The position numbers and the translations under genes were made by a program. A stretch of 64,000 nt of DNA, from assembly GCA_030710605.1 (NCBI GenBank), contig CP092879.1, positions 46,866,374 to 46,930,373 on the forward strand, written 5' to 3'. This document shows, in pieces, positions 32,593-43,416 of the stretch. The stretch's first letter is position 1. Every line of letters starts with the position of its first letter. The DNA is from Cordylochernes scorpioides. Its lineage: Eukaryota; Arthropoda; Arachnida; Pseudoscorpiones; Chernetidae. Below the pieces are notes generated by a model. It did not search any database. It was given only the letters and a program-made list of their open reading frames with translations, and was not told the DNA's origin.

Positions 32593-32795
32593 GAAAAAAA
32601 AAACTTAAGAAAGTTATACCTTTTAGCATGTATATCGGGATTCAGACAATAACTCTGTAAGATATTTGATACACACGAGATAACGAAGTGTCAACAAAAT
32701 TGCCTCTGTCTTCAAAAAAAAAAATAATAATAATAAAGAGACGAACGTAAAATCAAAGATTTTACACTTCCTTAAGTGTTGTCCATGAGTGTACT
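32593..32795. mobile_element. mariner-like MITE
   Basis: Left AAACTTAAGAAAGTTATACC, TGTATATCGGGATTCAGAC, AATAACTCTGTAAGATATTT and right AAGTGTTGTCCATGAGTGTA. It shows the unexpanded form of the 2669 array, with a single terminal unit. Confidence 0.8.
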
Positions 32796-33233
32796 TCATA
32801 TATTATTCACAAAGATGAGCCATTATATCGCCAAGAATAAGGGTCAAGAGTGAAATTTCGTATTGATTAATAGGTTTTAAAGAAGGTCTTGAGGCAATAA
32901 ATATCTTTCCTATAAAAGAGGGCAGATTATAGTTGGAGGCGGTGTGTCTCTGGGCAGGGCCGGCAATGTCCAATGTCTCTCCTTGAGAAATTTCCGAGAT
33001 TTTGTTTTATCATCAGGATATCTGACTGTCCAGTCCATTTTGTGAATAGTCTCACTACAGAAGAAATTATTGACTGGCACCGCCCTATGTGGACGACCAT
33101 TATCTTTCAATCTTATGGATGACACCCATCTCTCTCTCTGCAGTCCATCAGTGGCGGAGTCTTTCCCGAGATGGGCTCCACCAATGAAGACACACTGTAT
33201 ATATTTTATATATTTATCAATTATATTTATATA
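32796..33233. other. no gene recognised
   Basis: Includes a more GC-balanced stretch 32930-33180 without a supported frame. Confidence 0.45.
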
Positions 33234-33408
33234 CAGTAAACCTGTCTATAGCGTCCTCTCTAAATAGCGCCTTCCTCTCTATAGCGCCCGATTTTAAAAC
33301 GTAGTACGATGCGATTTACATTAAAAGTGCCCTGTCTATAGCACCCCCTCTCTATAGCACCCTATTTTGGTGAGTCCCAAGAGGGGGCGCTATAGACAGG
33401 TTTAACTG
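33234..33408. mobile_element. pogo-like MITE (TATAGCGCC family), complete
   Basis: CAGTAAACCTGTCTATAGCG to CGCTATAGACAGGTTTAACT, TA-flanked, with ATTTTGGTGAGTCCC core. Confidence 0.85.
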
Positions 33409-33474
33409 TATATTTACATTCATTTTTATTTATATATTCGCACACACAACACACATCATTATTATATTAGATTT

Positions 33475-33729
33475 TAAAAAAGGCATATATTGGATTGAAT
33501 AAAATATGTTTTTGCCAATATTTCGGTTGGTTGAACGCCAAACCTTTATCAAGGCATTACATTTTTTGTATAAACAAAATCAGTGCCGCATCGTGTTATA
33601 ATATCACAGTTTAAATAACGCTGTATTTGTTCATACAAAAAATGTAATGCCTTGATAAAGGTTGGTGTTCAGCCAACCGAAATATTGGCAAATAAATATT
33701 TTATTCAATCCAATATATGCCTTTTTTTA
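33475..33729. mobile_element. foldback element with about 100-bp arms
   Basis: AAAAAAGGCATATATTGGAT, TTGCCAATATTTCGGTTGG and AAGGCATTACATTTTTTGTA are matched by inverted copies on the right. The right arm contains TTGATAAAGGTTGG...CCAACCGAAATATTGG, the same stem-plus-GAAA layout as other foldbacks. Confidence 0.85.
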
Positions 33730-34113
33730 TTTAATGATTTAAATATGGGTTGCTCTATTTTCAAAACATTATATATATATATTTATTCTTTTTCTTTTAT
33801 TCAAACAATATTTTGTATATATTTAACCATATAGATAATCTTATATGAACGATTTAATAAAGTAGTTTCAATTTCAGCCTCTAAGTTTGAGCCATATTTC
33901 CCCCAGTTCAATGATATCGCTGAAAGATCTCACATAGAATTCAAGAATATTGTTACTGTATATTTGAGCAGTCGATGTACGCACGTACATTCCTACAACA
34001 TACGAGCAGTTGTACGTGTTTGTTAAAGAAGCAAGCCCATGAGGCTTCCTCCCTCAAAACAGCTTTTTTTTTTCGATAATGCTAGCAGGAAATTACATAT
34101 TGTGTGTCTAGCA
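33730..34113. other. no gene recognised
   Basis: AT-rich; CGTACGCACGTACAT-like short repeats near 33970. Confidence 0.45.
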
Positions 34114-34379
34114 TACACTCATGAGCAAAACTTAAGGAAGTGGAAAGTCTTTGAAGGAGATAAAAGCAATTTTGTTCACACTTGGTTATCTGGTGTGTCT
34201 TCAATATAGGTCACTGTGTATCAAATATCTTTCAGAGTTATTGCCTGAATCCCGATATCACATATAAAAAAGCGTCTGTTCGTTGAAGCCGAATAGGATT
34301 GGTCCATTCTGTGTGACGTGTTCAAACCTGATTGGCTTGGCCGCCCCCCCCCACTTAAGTGACGTGGCCGGCTGAGATG

Positions 34380-37300
34380 GTACTGACCACGGGTTGAGAT
34401 GGGACTGAGCACGGGATGAGATAAGACTGAGCACGGGATGAGATGGGAATGATCACGGGATGAGATGGGAATGATCACGGGATGAGATGGGACTGAACAC
34501 GGGATGAGATGGGACTGAGCACGGGATGAGATGGGACTGAGCACGGGATGAGATGGGACTGAGCACGGGATGAGATGGGAATGATCACGGGATGAGATGG
34601 GAATGAGCACGGGATGAGATGGGAATGATCACGGGATGAGATGGGAATGATCACGGGATGAGATGGGACTGAACACGGGATGAGATGGGACTGAGCACGG
34701 GATGAGATGGGACTGAGCACGGGATGAAATGGGACTGACAGCGGGATGAGATGGGACTGACCACGGGATGAGATGGGACTGAGCACGGGATGAGATGGGA
34801 CTGAGCACGGGATGGGATGGGACTGAGCACGGGATGAGATGGGACTGAGCACGGGATGAGATGGGACTGAGCAAGGGATGAGATGGGACTGAGCACGGGA
34901 TGAGATGGGACTGACAGCGGGATGAGATGGGACTGAGCACGGGATGGGATGGGACTGAGCACGGGATGAGATGAAACTGACCACGGGATGAGATGGTACT
35001 GACCACGGGTTGAGATGGGACTGAGCACGGGATGAGATGGGACTGAGCACGGGATGAGATGGGACTGAGCAGGGGATGAGATGGGACTGAACACGGGATG
35101 AGATGGGACTGAGCACGGGATGAGATGGGACTGAGCACGGGATGAGATGGGACTGAGCACGGGATGAGATGGGAATGATCACGGGATGAGATGGGAATGA
35201 TCACGGGATGAGATGGGACTGAACACGGGATGAGATGGGACTGAGCACGGGATGAGATGGGACTGAGAACGGGATGAGATGGGACTGAGCACGGGATGAG
35301 ATGGGAATGATCACGGGATGAGATGGGAATGATCACGGGATGAGATGGGACTGAACACGGGATGAGATGGGACTGAGCACGGGATGAGATGGGACTGAGC
35401 ACGGGATGAGATGGGGCTGAGCACGGGATGGGATGGGACTGAGCACGGGATGGGATGGGACTGACCACGGGTTGAGATGGGACTGAGCACGGGATGAGAT
35501 GGGACTGAGCACGGGATGAGATGGGACTGAGCACGGGATGAGATGGGGATGAGCACGGGATGAGATGGGGATGATCACGGGATGAGATGGGACTGAGCAC
35601 GGGATGAGATGGGACTGACAGCGGATGAGATGGGACTGAGCACGGGATGAGATGGGACTGACAGCGGGATGAGATGGGACTGACCACGGGATGAGATGGG
35701 ACTGAGCACGGGATGAGATGGGACTGAGCAAGGGATGAGATGGGACTGACCACGGGATGAGATGAAACTGACCACGGGATGAGATGAAACTGACCACGGG
35801 ATGAGATGAAACTGACCACGGGTTGAGATGGGACTGAGCACGGGATGAGATGGGAATGATCACGGGATGAGATGGGACTGAACACGGGATGAGATGGGAC
35901 TGAGCACGGGATGAGATGGGACTGAGCACGGGATGAGATGGGACTGAGCACGGGATGGGATGGGACTGAGCACGGGATGAGATGGGACTGAGCACAGGAT
36001 GAGATGAAACTGACCACGGGATGAGATGGGACTGAGCACGGGATGAGATGAAACTGAGCACGGGATGAGATGGGACTGAGCACGGGATGAGATGGGAATG
36101 ATCACGGGATGAGATGGGAATGATCACGGGATGAGATGGGACTGAACACGGGATGAGATGAGACTGAGCACGGGATGAGATGGGACTGAGCACGGGATGA
36201 GATGGGACTGACAGCGGGATGAGATGGGACTGACCACGGGATGAGATGGGACTGAGCACGGGATGAGATGGGACTGAGCAAGGGATGAGATGGGACTGAG
36301 CACGGGATGAGATGGGACTGACAGCGGGATGAGATGGGACTGACAGCGGGATGAGATGGGACTGAGCACGGGATGAGATGGGGCTGAGCACGGGATGGGA
36401 TGGGACTGAGCACGGGATGAGATGGGACTGACCACGGGATGAGATGGTACTGACCACGGATTGAGATGGGACTGAGCACGGGATGAGATGGGACTGAGCA
36501 CGGGATGAGATGGGACTGACCACGGGATGAGATGGGACTGAGCACGGGATGAGATGGGACTGGGAACGGGATGGGATGGGACTGAGCACGGGATGAGATG
36601 GGACTGAGCACGGGATGAGATGAAACTGACCACGGGATGAGATGGGACTGAGCACGGGATGAGATGAAACTAACCACGGGATGAGATGGGACTGAGCACG
36701 GGATGAGATGGGAATGATCACGGGATGAGATGGGAATGATCACGGGATGAGATGGTACTGAGCACGGGATGAGATGGGACTGAGCACGGGATGAGATGGG
36801 ACTGAGCACGGGATGAGATGGGACTGACAGCGGGATGAGATGGGACTGACCACGGGATGAGATGGGACTGAGCACGGGATGAGATGGGACTGAGCACGGG
36901 ATGAGATGGATCTGAGCACGGGATGAGATGGGACTGAGCACGGGATGAGATGGGACTGAGCACGGGATGAGATGGGAATGATCACGGGATGAGATGGGAA
37001 TGATCACGGGATGAGATGGGAATGATCACGGGATGAGATGGGACTGAACACGGGATGAGATGGGACTGAGCACGGGATGAGATGGGACTGAACACGGGAT
37101 GAGATGGGACTGAGCACGGGATGAGATGGGACTGAGCACGGGATGAGATGGGACTGAGCACGGGATGAGATGGGACTGAGCACGGGATGAGATGGGGCTG
37201 AGCACGGGATGGGATGGGATTGAGCACGGGATGGGATGGGACTGACCACGGGTTGAGATGGGACTGAGCACGGGATGAGATGGGACTGAGCACGGGATGA

Positions 37301-40268
37301 GATGGGACTGAGCACGGGATGAGATGGGGATGAGCACGGGATGAGATGGGGATGATCACGGGATGAGATGGGACTGAGCACGGGATGAGATGGGACTGAC
37401 AGCGGGATGAGATGGGACTGAGCACGGGATGAGATGGGACTGACAGCGGGATGAGATGGGACTGACCACGGGATGAGATGGGACTGAGCACGGGATGAGA
37501 TGGGACTGAGCAAGGGATGAGATGGGACTGACCACGGGATGAGATGAAACTGACCACGGGATGAGATGAAACTGACCACGGGATGAGATGGGACTGAGCA
37601 CGGGATGAGATGAAACTGACCACGGGTTGAGATGGGACTGAGCACGGGATGAGATGGGAATGATCACGGGATGAGATGGGAATGATCACGGGATGAGATG
37701 GGACTGAGCACGGGATGAGATGGGACTGAGCACGGGATGAGATGGGAATGATCACGGGATGAGATGGGAATGATCACGGGATGAGATGGGACTGAACACG
37801 GGATGAGATGGGACTGAGCACGGGATGAGATGGGACTGAGCACGGGATGAGATGGGAATGACAGCGGGATGAGATGGGACTGAGCACGGGATGAGATGGG
37901 ACTGAGCATGGGATGGGATGGGACTGAGCACGGGATGAGATGGGACTGGGCACGGGATGAGATGGGAATGATCACGGGATGATATGGGACTGACAGCGGG
38001 ATGAGATGAAACTGACCACGGGATGAGATGAAACTGACCACGGGATGAGATGGGACTGAGCACGGGATGAGATGGGACTGAGCACGAGATGAGATGGGAC
38101 TGAGCACGGGATGAGATGGGACTGAGCACGGGATGAGATGGGACTGGGAACGGGATGGGATGGGACTGAGCACGGGATGAGATGGGACTGAGCACGGGAT
38201 GAGATGAAACTGACCACGGGATGAGATGGGACTGAGCACGGGATGAGATGAAACTAACCACGGGATGAGATGGGACTGAGCACGGGATGAGATGGGAATG
38301 ATCACGGGATGAGATGGGAATGATCACGGGATGAGATGGTACTGAGCACGGGATGAGATGGGACTGAGCACGGGATGAGATGGGACTGAGCACGGGATGA
38401 GATGGGACTGACAGCGGGATGAGATGGGACTGACCACGGGATGAGATGGGACTGAGCACGGGATGAGATGGGACTGAGCACGGGATGAGATGGATCTGAG
38501 CACGGGATGAGATGGGACTGAGCACGGGATGAGATGGGACTGAGCACGGGATGAGATGGGAATGATCACGGGATGAGATGGGAATGATCACGGGATGAGA
38601 TGGGAATGATCACGGGATGAGATGGGACTGAACACGGGATGAGATGGGACTGAGCACGGGATGAGATGGGACTGAACACGGGATGAGATGGGACTGAGCA
38701 CGGGATGAGATGGGACTGAGCACGGGATGAGATGGGACTGAGCACGGGATGAGATGGGACTGAGCACGGGATGAGATGGGGCTGAGCACGGGATGGGATG
38801 GGATTGAGCACGGGATGGGATGGGACTGACCACGGGTTGAGATGGGACTGAGCACGGGATGAGATGGGACTGAGCACGGGATGAGATGGGACTGAGCACG
38901 GGATGAGATGGGGATGAGCACGGGATGAGATGGGGATGATCACGGGATGAGATGGGACTGAGCACGGGATGAGATGGGACTGACAGCGGGATGAGATGGG
39001 ACTGAGCACGGGATGAGATGGGACTGACAGCGGGATGAGATGGGACTGACCACGGGATGAGATGGGACTGAGCACGGGATGAGATGGGACTGAGCAAGGG
39101 ATGAGATGGGACTGACCACGGGATGAGATGAAACTGACCACGGGATGAGATGAAACTGACCACGGGATGAGATGGGACTGAGCACGGGATGAGATGAAAC
39201 TGACCACGGGTTGAGATGGGACTGAGCACGGGATGAGATGGGAATGATCACGGGATGAGATGGGAATGATCACGGGATGAGATGGGACTGAGCACGGGAT
39301 GAGATGGGACTGAGCACGGGATGAGATGGGAATGATCACGGGATGAGATGGGAATGATCACGGGATGAGATGGGACTGAACACGGGATGAGATGGGACTG
39401 AGCACGGGATGAGATGGGACTGAGCACGGGATGAGATGGGAATGACAGCGGGATGAGATGGGACTGAGCACGGGATGAGATGGGACTGAGCATGGGATGG
39501 GATGGGACTGAGCACGGGATGAGATGGGACTGGGCACGGGATGAGATGGGAATGATCACGGGATGATATGGGACTGACAGCGGGATGAGATGAAACTGAC
39601 CACGGGATGAGATGAAACTGACCACGGGATGAGATGGGACTGAGCACGGGATGAGATGGGACTGAGCACGGGATGAGATGGGACTGAGCACGGGATGAGA
39701 TGGGACTGAGCACGGGATGAGATGGGACTGAGCACGGGATGAGATGGGACTGAGCACGGGATGAGATGGGACTGACAGCGGGATGAGATGGGACTGACCA
39801 CGGGATGAGATGGGACTGAAAGCGGGATGAGATGAAACTGACCACGGGATGAGATGAAACTGACCACGGGATGAGATGGGACTGAGCACGGGATGAGATG
39901 AAACTGACCACGGGATGAGATGGGACTGAGCACGGGATGAGATGGGAATGATCACGGGATGAGATGGGAATGATCACGGGATGAGATGGGACTGACCACG
40001 GGATGAGATGGGACTGACCACGGGATGAGATGGGACTGAGCACGGGATGAGATGGGACTGACAGCGGGATGAGATGGGACTGACCACGGGATGAGATGGG
40101 ACTGAGCACGGGATGAGATAGGACTGAGCAAGGGATGAGATGGGACTGACCACGGGATGAGATGGGACTGACCACGGGATGAGATGGGACTGAGCACGGG
40201 ATGAGATGGGACTGAGCACGGGATGAAATGGGACTGACTACGTGATGAGATGGGACTGAGCACGGGAT
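34380..40268. repeat. 22-bp minisatellite, about 268 units, with 1584-bp higher-order duplication
   Basis: Unit GGGATGAGATGGGACTGAGC plus AC. Variants (GACAGC, GATCAC, GACCAC, GGGATGGGATGG) recur in fixed orders. A segment near 36490-38085 is repeated at +1584 bp (72 units) almost without change; for example GGGAACGGGATGGG is at 36562 and 38146. All three minus-strand frames are open for hundreds of codons (PSHPVLSPISSRAQSHLIP-type peptides) because none of the common variants creates a stop. I do not call a gene. Confidence 0.98.
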
Positions 40269-40433
40269 AATAAAGCGTCTGTTCGTTGAAGCCGAATAGG
40301 ATTGGTCCATTCTGTGTGACGTGGCGTGTGACGTGTGACGTGACGTCGGCAATTTATTTGGTGAATATTTGAGGAATAATATTTTTTAAATAATTTTATT
40401 TTTTAATTTAGCTTGATTATTTTATTTTTATAA

Positions 40434-40845
40434 ACAATTTCTCCTAAAAGAGCCCTTTCTATTGTTGAGGCCATCGAAGCAAAGCAACGTCGTATTGAAC
40501 AGCAGCGACAAAGACGTTTAAATTCACCCGTAAGAGAACGGCATAATGAACAACAACGGCAATACCGAATGAATATGAGCGAAAATCAAAGAGCCCTTCA
40601 AAGGGAAAACAGTAGGCTGAGGATGCAAAGAATTCGACAGGGAGATAATCTACCTTTGCCAACAGGGACATGTTTCGAGGAAGATCAAATTCCCCAGCAC
40701 TTTTGTGGCCAACTTGATCAAGTTTGCCCAAAATGTAGAGCAAAGTATTTCGAATTGGAACAAACGACATACAGTAAAACTTTTCATAAATGCTGTTCCA
40801 AAGGAAAAGTCGAACTTGAACCGATTCAAACCTCTCAATCCACCT
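40434..40845 (+). pseudogene. Helitron Rep/helicase N-terminal relic
   Basis: The open frame reads IEAKQRRIEQQRQRRLNSPV, then NMSENQRALQRENSRLRMQR, then QLDQVCPKCRAKYFELEQ and FHKCCSKGKVELEPIQ. Arg-rich repeats followed by C-x2-C-x(A)-x-YF-x-E and F-x-x-CC-x-x-GKV are characteristic of the N-terminal zinc region of animal Helitron proteins. The frame stops shortly after, and the HUH Rep, helicase and other domains are missing. It sits just inside the Helitron's 3' end, so it is an internal-deletion derivative. Confidence 0.8.
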
Positions 40846-40982
40846 GCTCTAGCCGATCCCGTCCTGGGACGGGCTTTTCTACTAGTATATGATAAAAGGT
40901 ACAACTTTCTTAAGTTTTGTCTATGAGTGTATATTGGGAAAAAGTAATATTTTTCAAATTTCCGCAAATTGGCCAATATACA

Positions 40983-41029
40983 AGTAGCGGTTGAAAACCA
41001 ACGGTTTAGACCATCCTTCCACCGACCCC
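40983..41029 (-). mobile_element. SINE head fragment
   Basis: Minus strand GGGGGTCGGTGGAAGGATGG, TCTAAACCGTTGGTTTTC; only the tRNA-like 5' 47 bp remains. Confidence 0.7.
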
Positions 41030-41160
41030 CATGTTTATAATTGTGAATACCGATAAAACAATGATGTATGTAATTAGGTATATATTGAATTAGAAACTTT
41101 GATAACAAAACACATTCCATTTTTTAAATGTACACACTCCAAACGTTTATGGTAAAAATA

Positions 41161-41596
41161 TAAGGTTATCCCAAAAGTTCTCGTAAACATATTATGATTA
41201 TGATTTATATTTTGCAAGTGTTTACGAACATTTGGAACAACCTTGGTAATATTGGTAACCTTGGTAAAATTATAACAGAATTCTTATAGAAGAATTATTT
41301 AATCTATGTTTTTTTCTATATCAAGGGTGGCCAATCAGTAGGTGGGCCAAGTTTCAGAATTACAAGGTTGTCCCAAAATTTCGTAAACACTTGTAAAATA
41401 TAAATCATAATATTTTTATTATGATGCATTAGCGAGCCATCTGATTCACCACTGATGAGCCAGGACCTCCCAATAATATTTCCATTGCAGTAAGGGCAGT
41501 GGAAATTGTTTAATTTAAAAACGAATCATACACGTGTCTATAATAGTTTCCAATAAATCATAATATGTTTACAAACTTTTTTGGGACAACCTTGTA
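41161..41596. mobile_element. mariner-type MITE(s)
   Basis: TAAGGTTATCCCAAAAGTTC at the left, TTTTTTGGGACAACCTTGTA at the right, and a second left end AAGGTTGTCCCAAAATTTCG at about 41363. GGTTGTCCCAAAA is a common mariner terminus. The inside (GAGCCATCTGATTCACCACT) belongs to the CCTCCCAGCGG family, so the two are nested. Confidence 0.75.
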
Positions 41597-41649
41597 TAAC
41601 AGATTATAGACAACTTCCATTAATAATAAGTGTATATAACATTTGACTG

Positions 41650-41830
41650 TTCTTTAAAACTACAAATATTTCTCCCAATGAATTTCTTTTTTATTTCAAA
41701 CTGCAAGCTGTCAAATGATAATCTCTCTTCAACGGGCTTAATCACGCCTGTTGAGAGAATTATTGCTTGACGGCATTTTGAAATAAAAAATAAACTCATT
41801 GTGAGAAATATTTGTACTTTTTAACCGTTT
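41650..41830. mobile_element. foldback element
   Basis: ACAAATATTTCTCCCAATGA and TCATTGTGAGAAATATTTGT, TTTTATTTCAAACTGC and the inverse GGCATTTTGAAATAAAA, around CAACGGGCTTAATCACGCCTGTTG. Confidence 0.78.
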
Positions 41831-41974
41831 TAACAATTTTACATTGAATAATTTTACTGTTCTCTTTCGTTGTTGTTTGTGTCTATAAGCATATTCTGTA
41901 TGTCTTTATCATTTTTATAAGGCATGCTAAAAAAGCCATTTTGAATGATGTTAATTGTAATAAAACTGTCAATA

Positions 41975-42136
41975 CAGTTAAACCTGTCTATAGCGCCCCC
42001 TCTAAATAGCGCCTCCCTCTCTATAGCGCCCGATTTTAAATACGTAGTACGATGCGATTTACATTAAAAGTGACCTGTCTATAGCACCCTATTTTGGTGA
42101 GTCCCAAGAGGGAGCGCTATAGACAGGTTTAATTTG
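41975..42136. mobile_element. pogo-like MITE (TATAGCGCC family), complete
   Basis: CAGTTAAACCTGTCTATAGC to GCGCTATAGACAGGTTTAA, uninterrupted. It serves as the empty-site reference for the foldback insertion at 9598. Confidence 0.85.
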
Positions 42137-42319
42137 TATATATTTTTACACCTTGAGATATAGATTTTTAATTTTATTTCAACACACAAAACGCGATATC
42201 CCGGCTTGATAGATAATTGCATCGATTTACATTTTAAAACATAAACAGTTATAAACATATTATAGAGTACAAGAAAATTAATAAAAAAAAAGAAACAATA
42301 ATATATATTAGGTACCTAA

Positions 42320-42560
42320 TTATTCCTGGTTAAAAAGATAATCATGAATATATTTACAAAAATAGTTAAATCTGTGATAAATATCTTTAGTTATTACAAA
42401 TTCATATAGATCTACAACATTATTTACTGTCTGTTGTCTAGCGGTGAAGAAGAGTTGGCATTCCAGCAGTAGGTGTCTCGAGTCCTGGATTTGTTTGCCA
42501 CAGTGACAGCTAGAGTTCTCAACAACTCCAATTGTTGCTATGTAGATATTTTTTGTTCAG
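42320..42560 (-). pseudogene. LINE ORF2 C-terminal relic
   Basis: The minus frame reads IATIGVVENSSCHCGKQIQD, SRHLLLECQLFFTARQQ, ..., FVITKDIYHRFNYFCKYIHD and a stop at 42320. C-x-C-G...(D)SRHLLLEC is the zinc knuckle near the end of many LINE RT proteins. A stop just upstream of IYIATIG and no RT show truncation. Confidence 0.72.
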
Positions 42561-42909
42561 CGGTTTCCATTGTAATGTAGAATAAACCAGAACGTATTCT
42601 TATTAAAAAAACTGACGCTTTATTTTGGTAAGGTTACAAAGAAAAAGAAAAAAAGAATAGCCGTTGCGAACGCGCGTTAGCTAGAAAAAATTATATGTTA
42701 ACAAAAAATATACAAAGCAATATTGATATGTTAAATAAGTGAAATTATTAATGAAAATATTTACATAATGTCGTTAATTACAATATATCGATAAAACGTT
42801 AGACTTTCTGTGACAAAGAGAAACTCGGGAGAAAACTGGAGAAAGAAAACCAAATAAATAAAAAGGCGATATTACTAAGTAGGTAAGTTTTTTATTTAAA
42901 AAGAGTTGA
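42561..42909. other. no gene recognised
   Basis: Contains AGCCGTTGCGAACGCGCGTT near 42660, a short GC island; otherwise AT-rich. Confidence 0.4.
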
Positions 42910-42924
42910 AAAAAAAAACATAAT

Positions 42925-43037
42925 GAAGAAAGTGATGTTCTTGAAGCTCATCTTGGGATTGTAAGAGGACCAGACGCACCGCCACTTAAAGCCATTGAAG
43001 GCCTTATTACGGTGGACAAACCACCAGAAAAACTGGG
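42925..43037 (+). CDS. possible coding exon, unknown protein
   Basis: A frame gives EESDVLEAHLGIVRGPDAPP and LKAIEGLITVDKPPEKLG up to a strong donor CTGGG|GTGAGT at 43038. Composition is protein-like and unlike its AT-rich surroundings. The acceptor is not clear (GAAG near 42927), there is no ATG, and its phase does not fit the LMO exon 200 bp downstream. It could be a host exon or a fragment of an element. Confidence 0.3.
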
Positions 43038-43234
43038 GTGAGTGTAGATAATTTTATCAGACAGAGTAGAGAGAGAGGGAGAGAGAGCAAAAAGAGTGGA
43101 AAAAATGGAAGTGTCGTTTAATTACGGTCCAGAAATATTGATGGCTCTCGCTTCATTAAATTTTTAATTAAGAAACCTAATTATATTTGGGGGAGAGGTA
43201 GAGCGCCTGCGCGTAGTTATCGACCGTGTCAGAT

Positions 43235-43416
43235 ATGGAGTCGGCATGTTCAGGATGCCAGCGGCCCATTCGCGAGCGCTTCCTACTCAAAGCTTTAGAC
43301 CGGCTTTGGCACGAGGACTGCTTAAAATGTGCTTGTTGCGATTGTCGATTGGGTGAAGTTGGTTCCACACTTTATACCAAAGCCAATCTCATCCTTTGTA
43401 AGCGTGATTATCTAAG
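43235..43416 (+). CDS. LIM-only protein (LMO1/LMO3/Beadex type), LIM1 exon
   Basis: From ATG 43235: [20 protein letters not shown], then [40 protein letters not shown]. All eight LIM1 ligands are in order (C-x2-C, H, C, C-x2-C, C-x2-D type). The motif around [20 protein letters not shown] is nearly invariant in LMO1/LMO3/Beadex and differs from LMO2 and LMO4. The exon ends CTAAG|GTAGGT in phase 2, as expected before LFG. An in-frame TAG at 43214 makes ATG 43235 the likely start, unless AG at 43232 is an acceptor. LMO proteins bridge LDB and bHLH/GATA factors in the nucleus. The LIM2 exon is not in the remaining 20 kb. Confidence 0.93.

Larger units (their letters stand above)
34258..40885 (+). 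mobile_element. large Helitron with giant 22-bp minisatellite
   Basis: The 5' end is TCACATATAAAAAAGCGTCT directly after A34257. The 3' end is hairpin CCCGTCCTGGGACGGG, CTTTTCTA and CTAG (40882-40885) directly before T40886. The 5' block GCGTCTGTTCGTTGAAGCCG...CATTCTGTGTGACGTG (34269-34321) is repeated at about 40269-40320, on the far side of the array, which suggests a tandem or nested pair of Helitron 5' ends. A Rep N-terminal relic follows. The element is non-autonomous as it stands (no HUH Rep or helicase). Confidence 0.9.
34114..40932. mobile_element. mariner-like MITE split by a 6.6-kb Helitron
   Basis: The left half (34114-34257) runs TACACTCATGAGCAAAACTT...GAATCCCGATA. The right half (40886-40932) resumes TATATGATAAAAGGTACAAC and ends GTCTATGAGTGTA. 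Joined, these give the ordinary MITE sequence GATA|TAYATGCTAAAAGG, so this MITE is the Helitron's target. Confidence 0.92.

Noticed and set aside
34380..40268. Possible CRISPR array or real 484-residue repeat protein
   Set aside because: There are no spacers between the 22-bp units, and the DNA is animal. The long frames are explained by a stop-free unit in all three frames.
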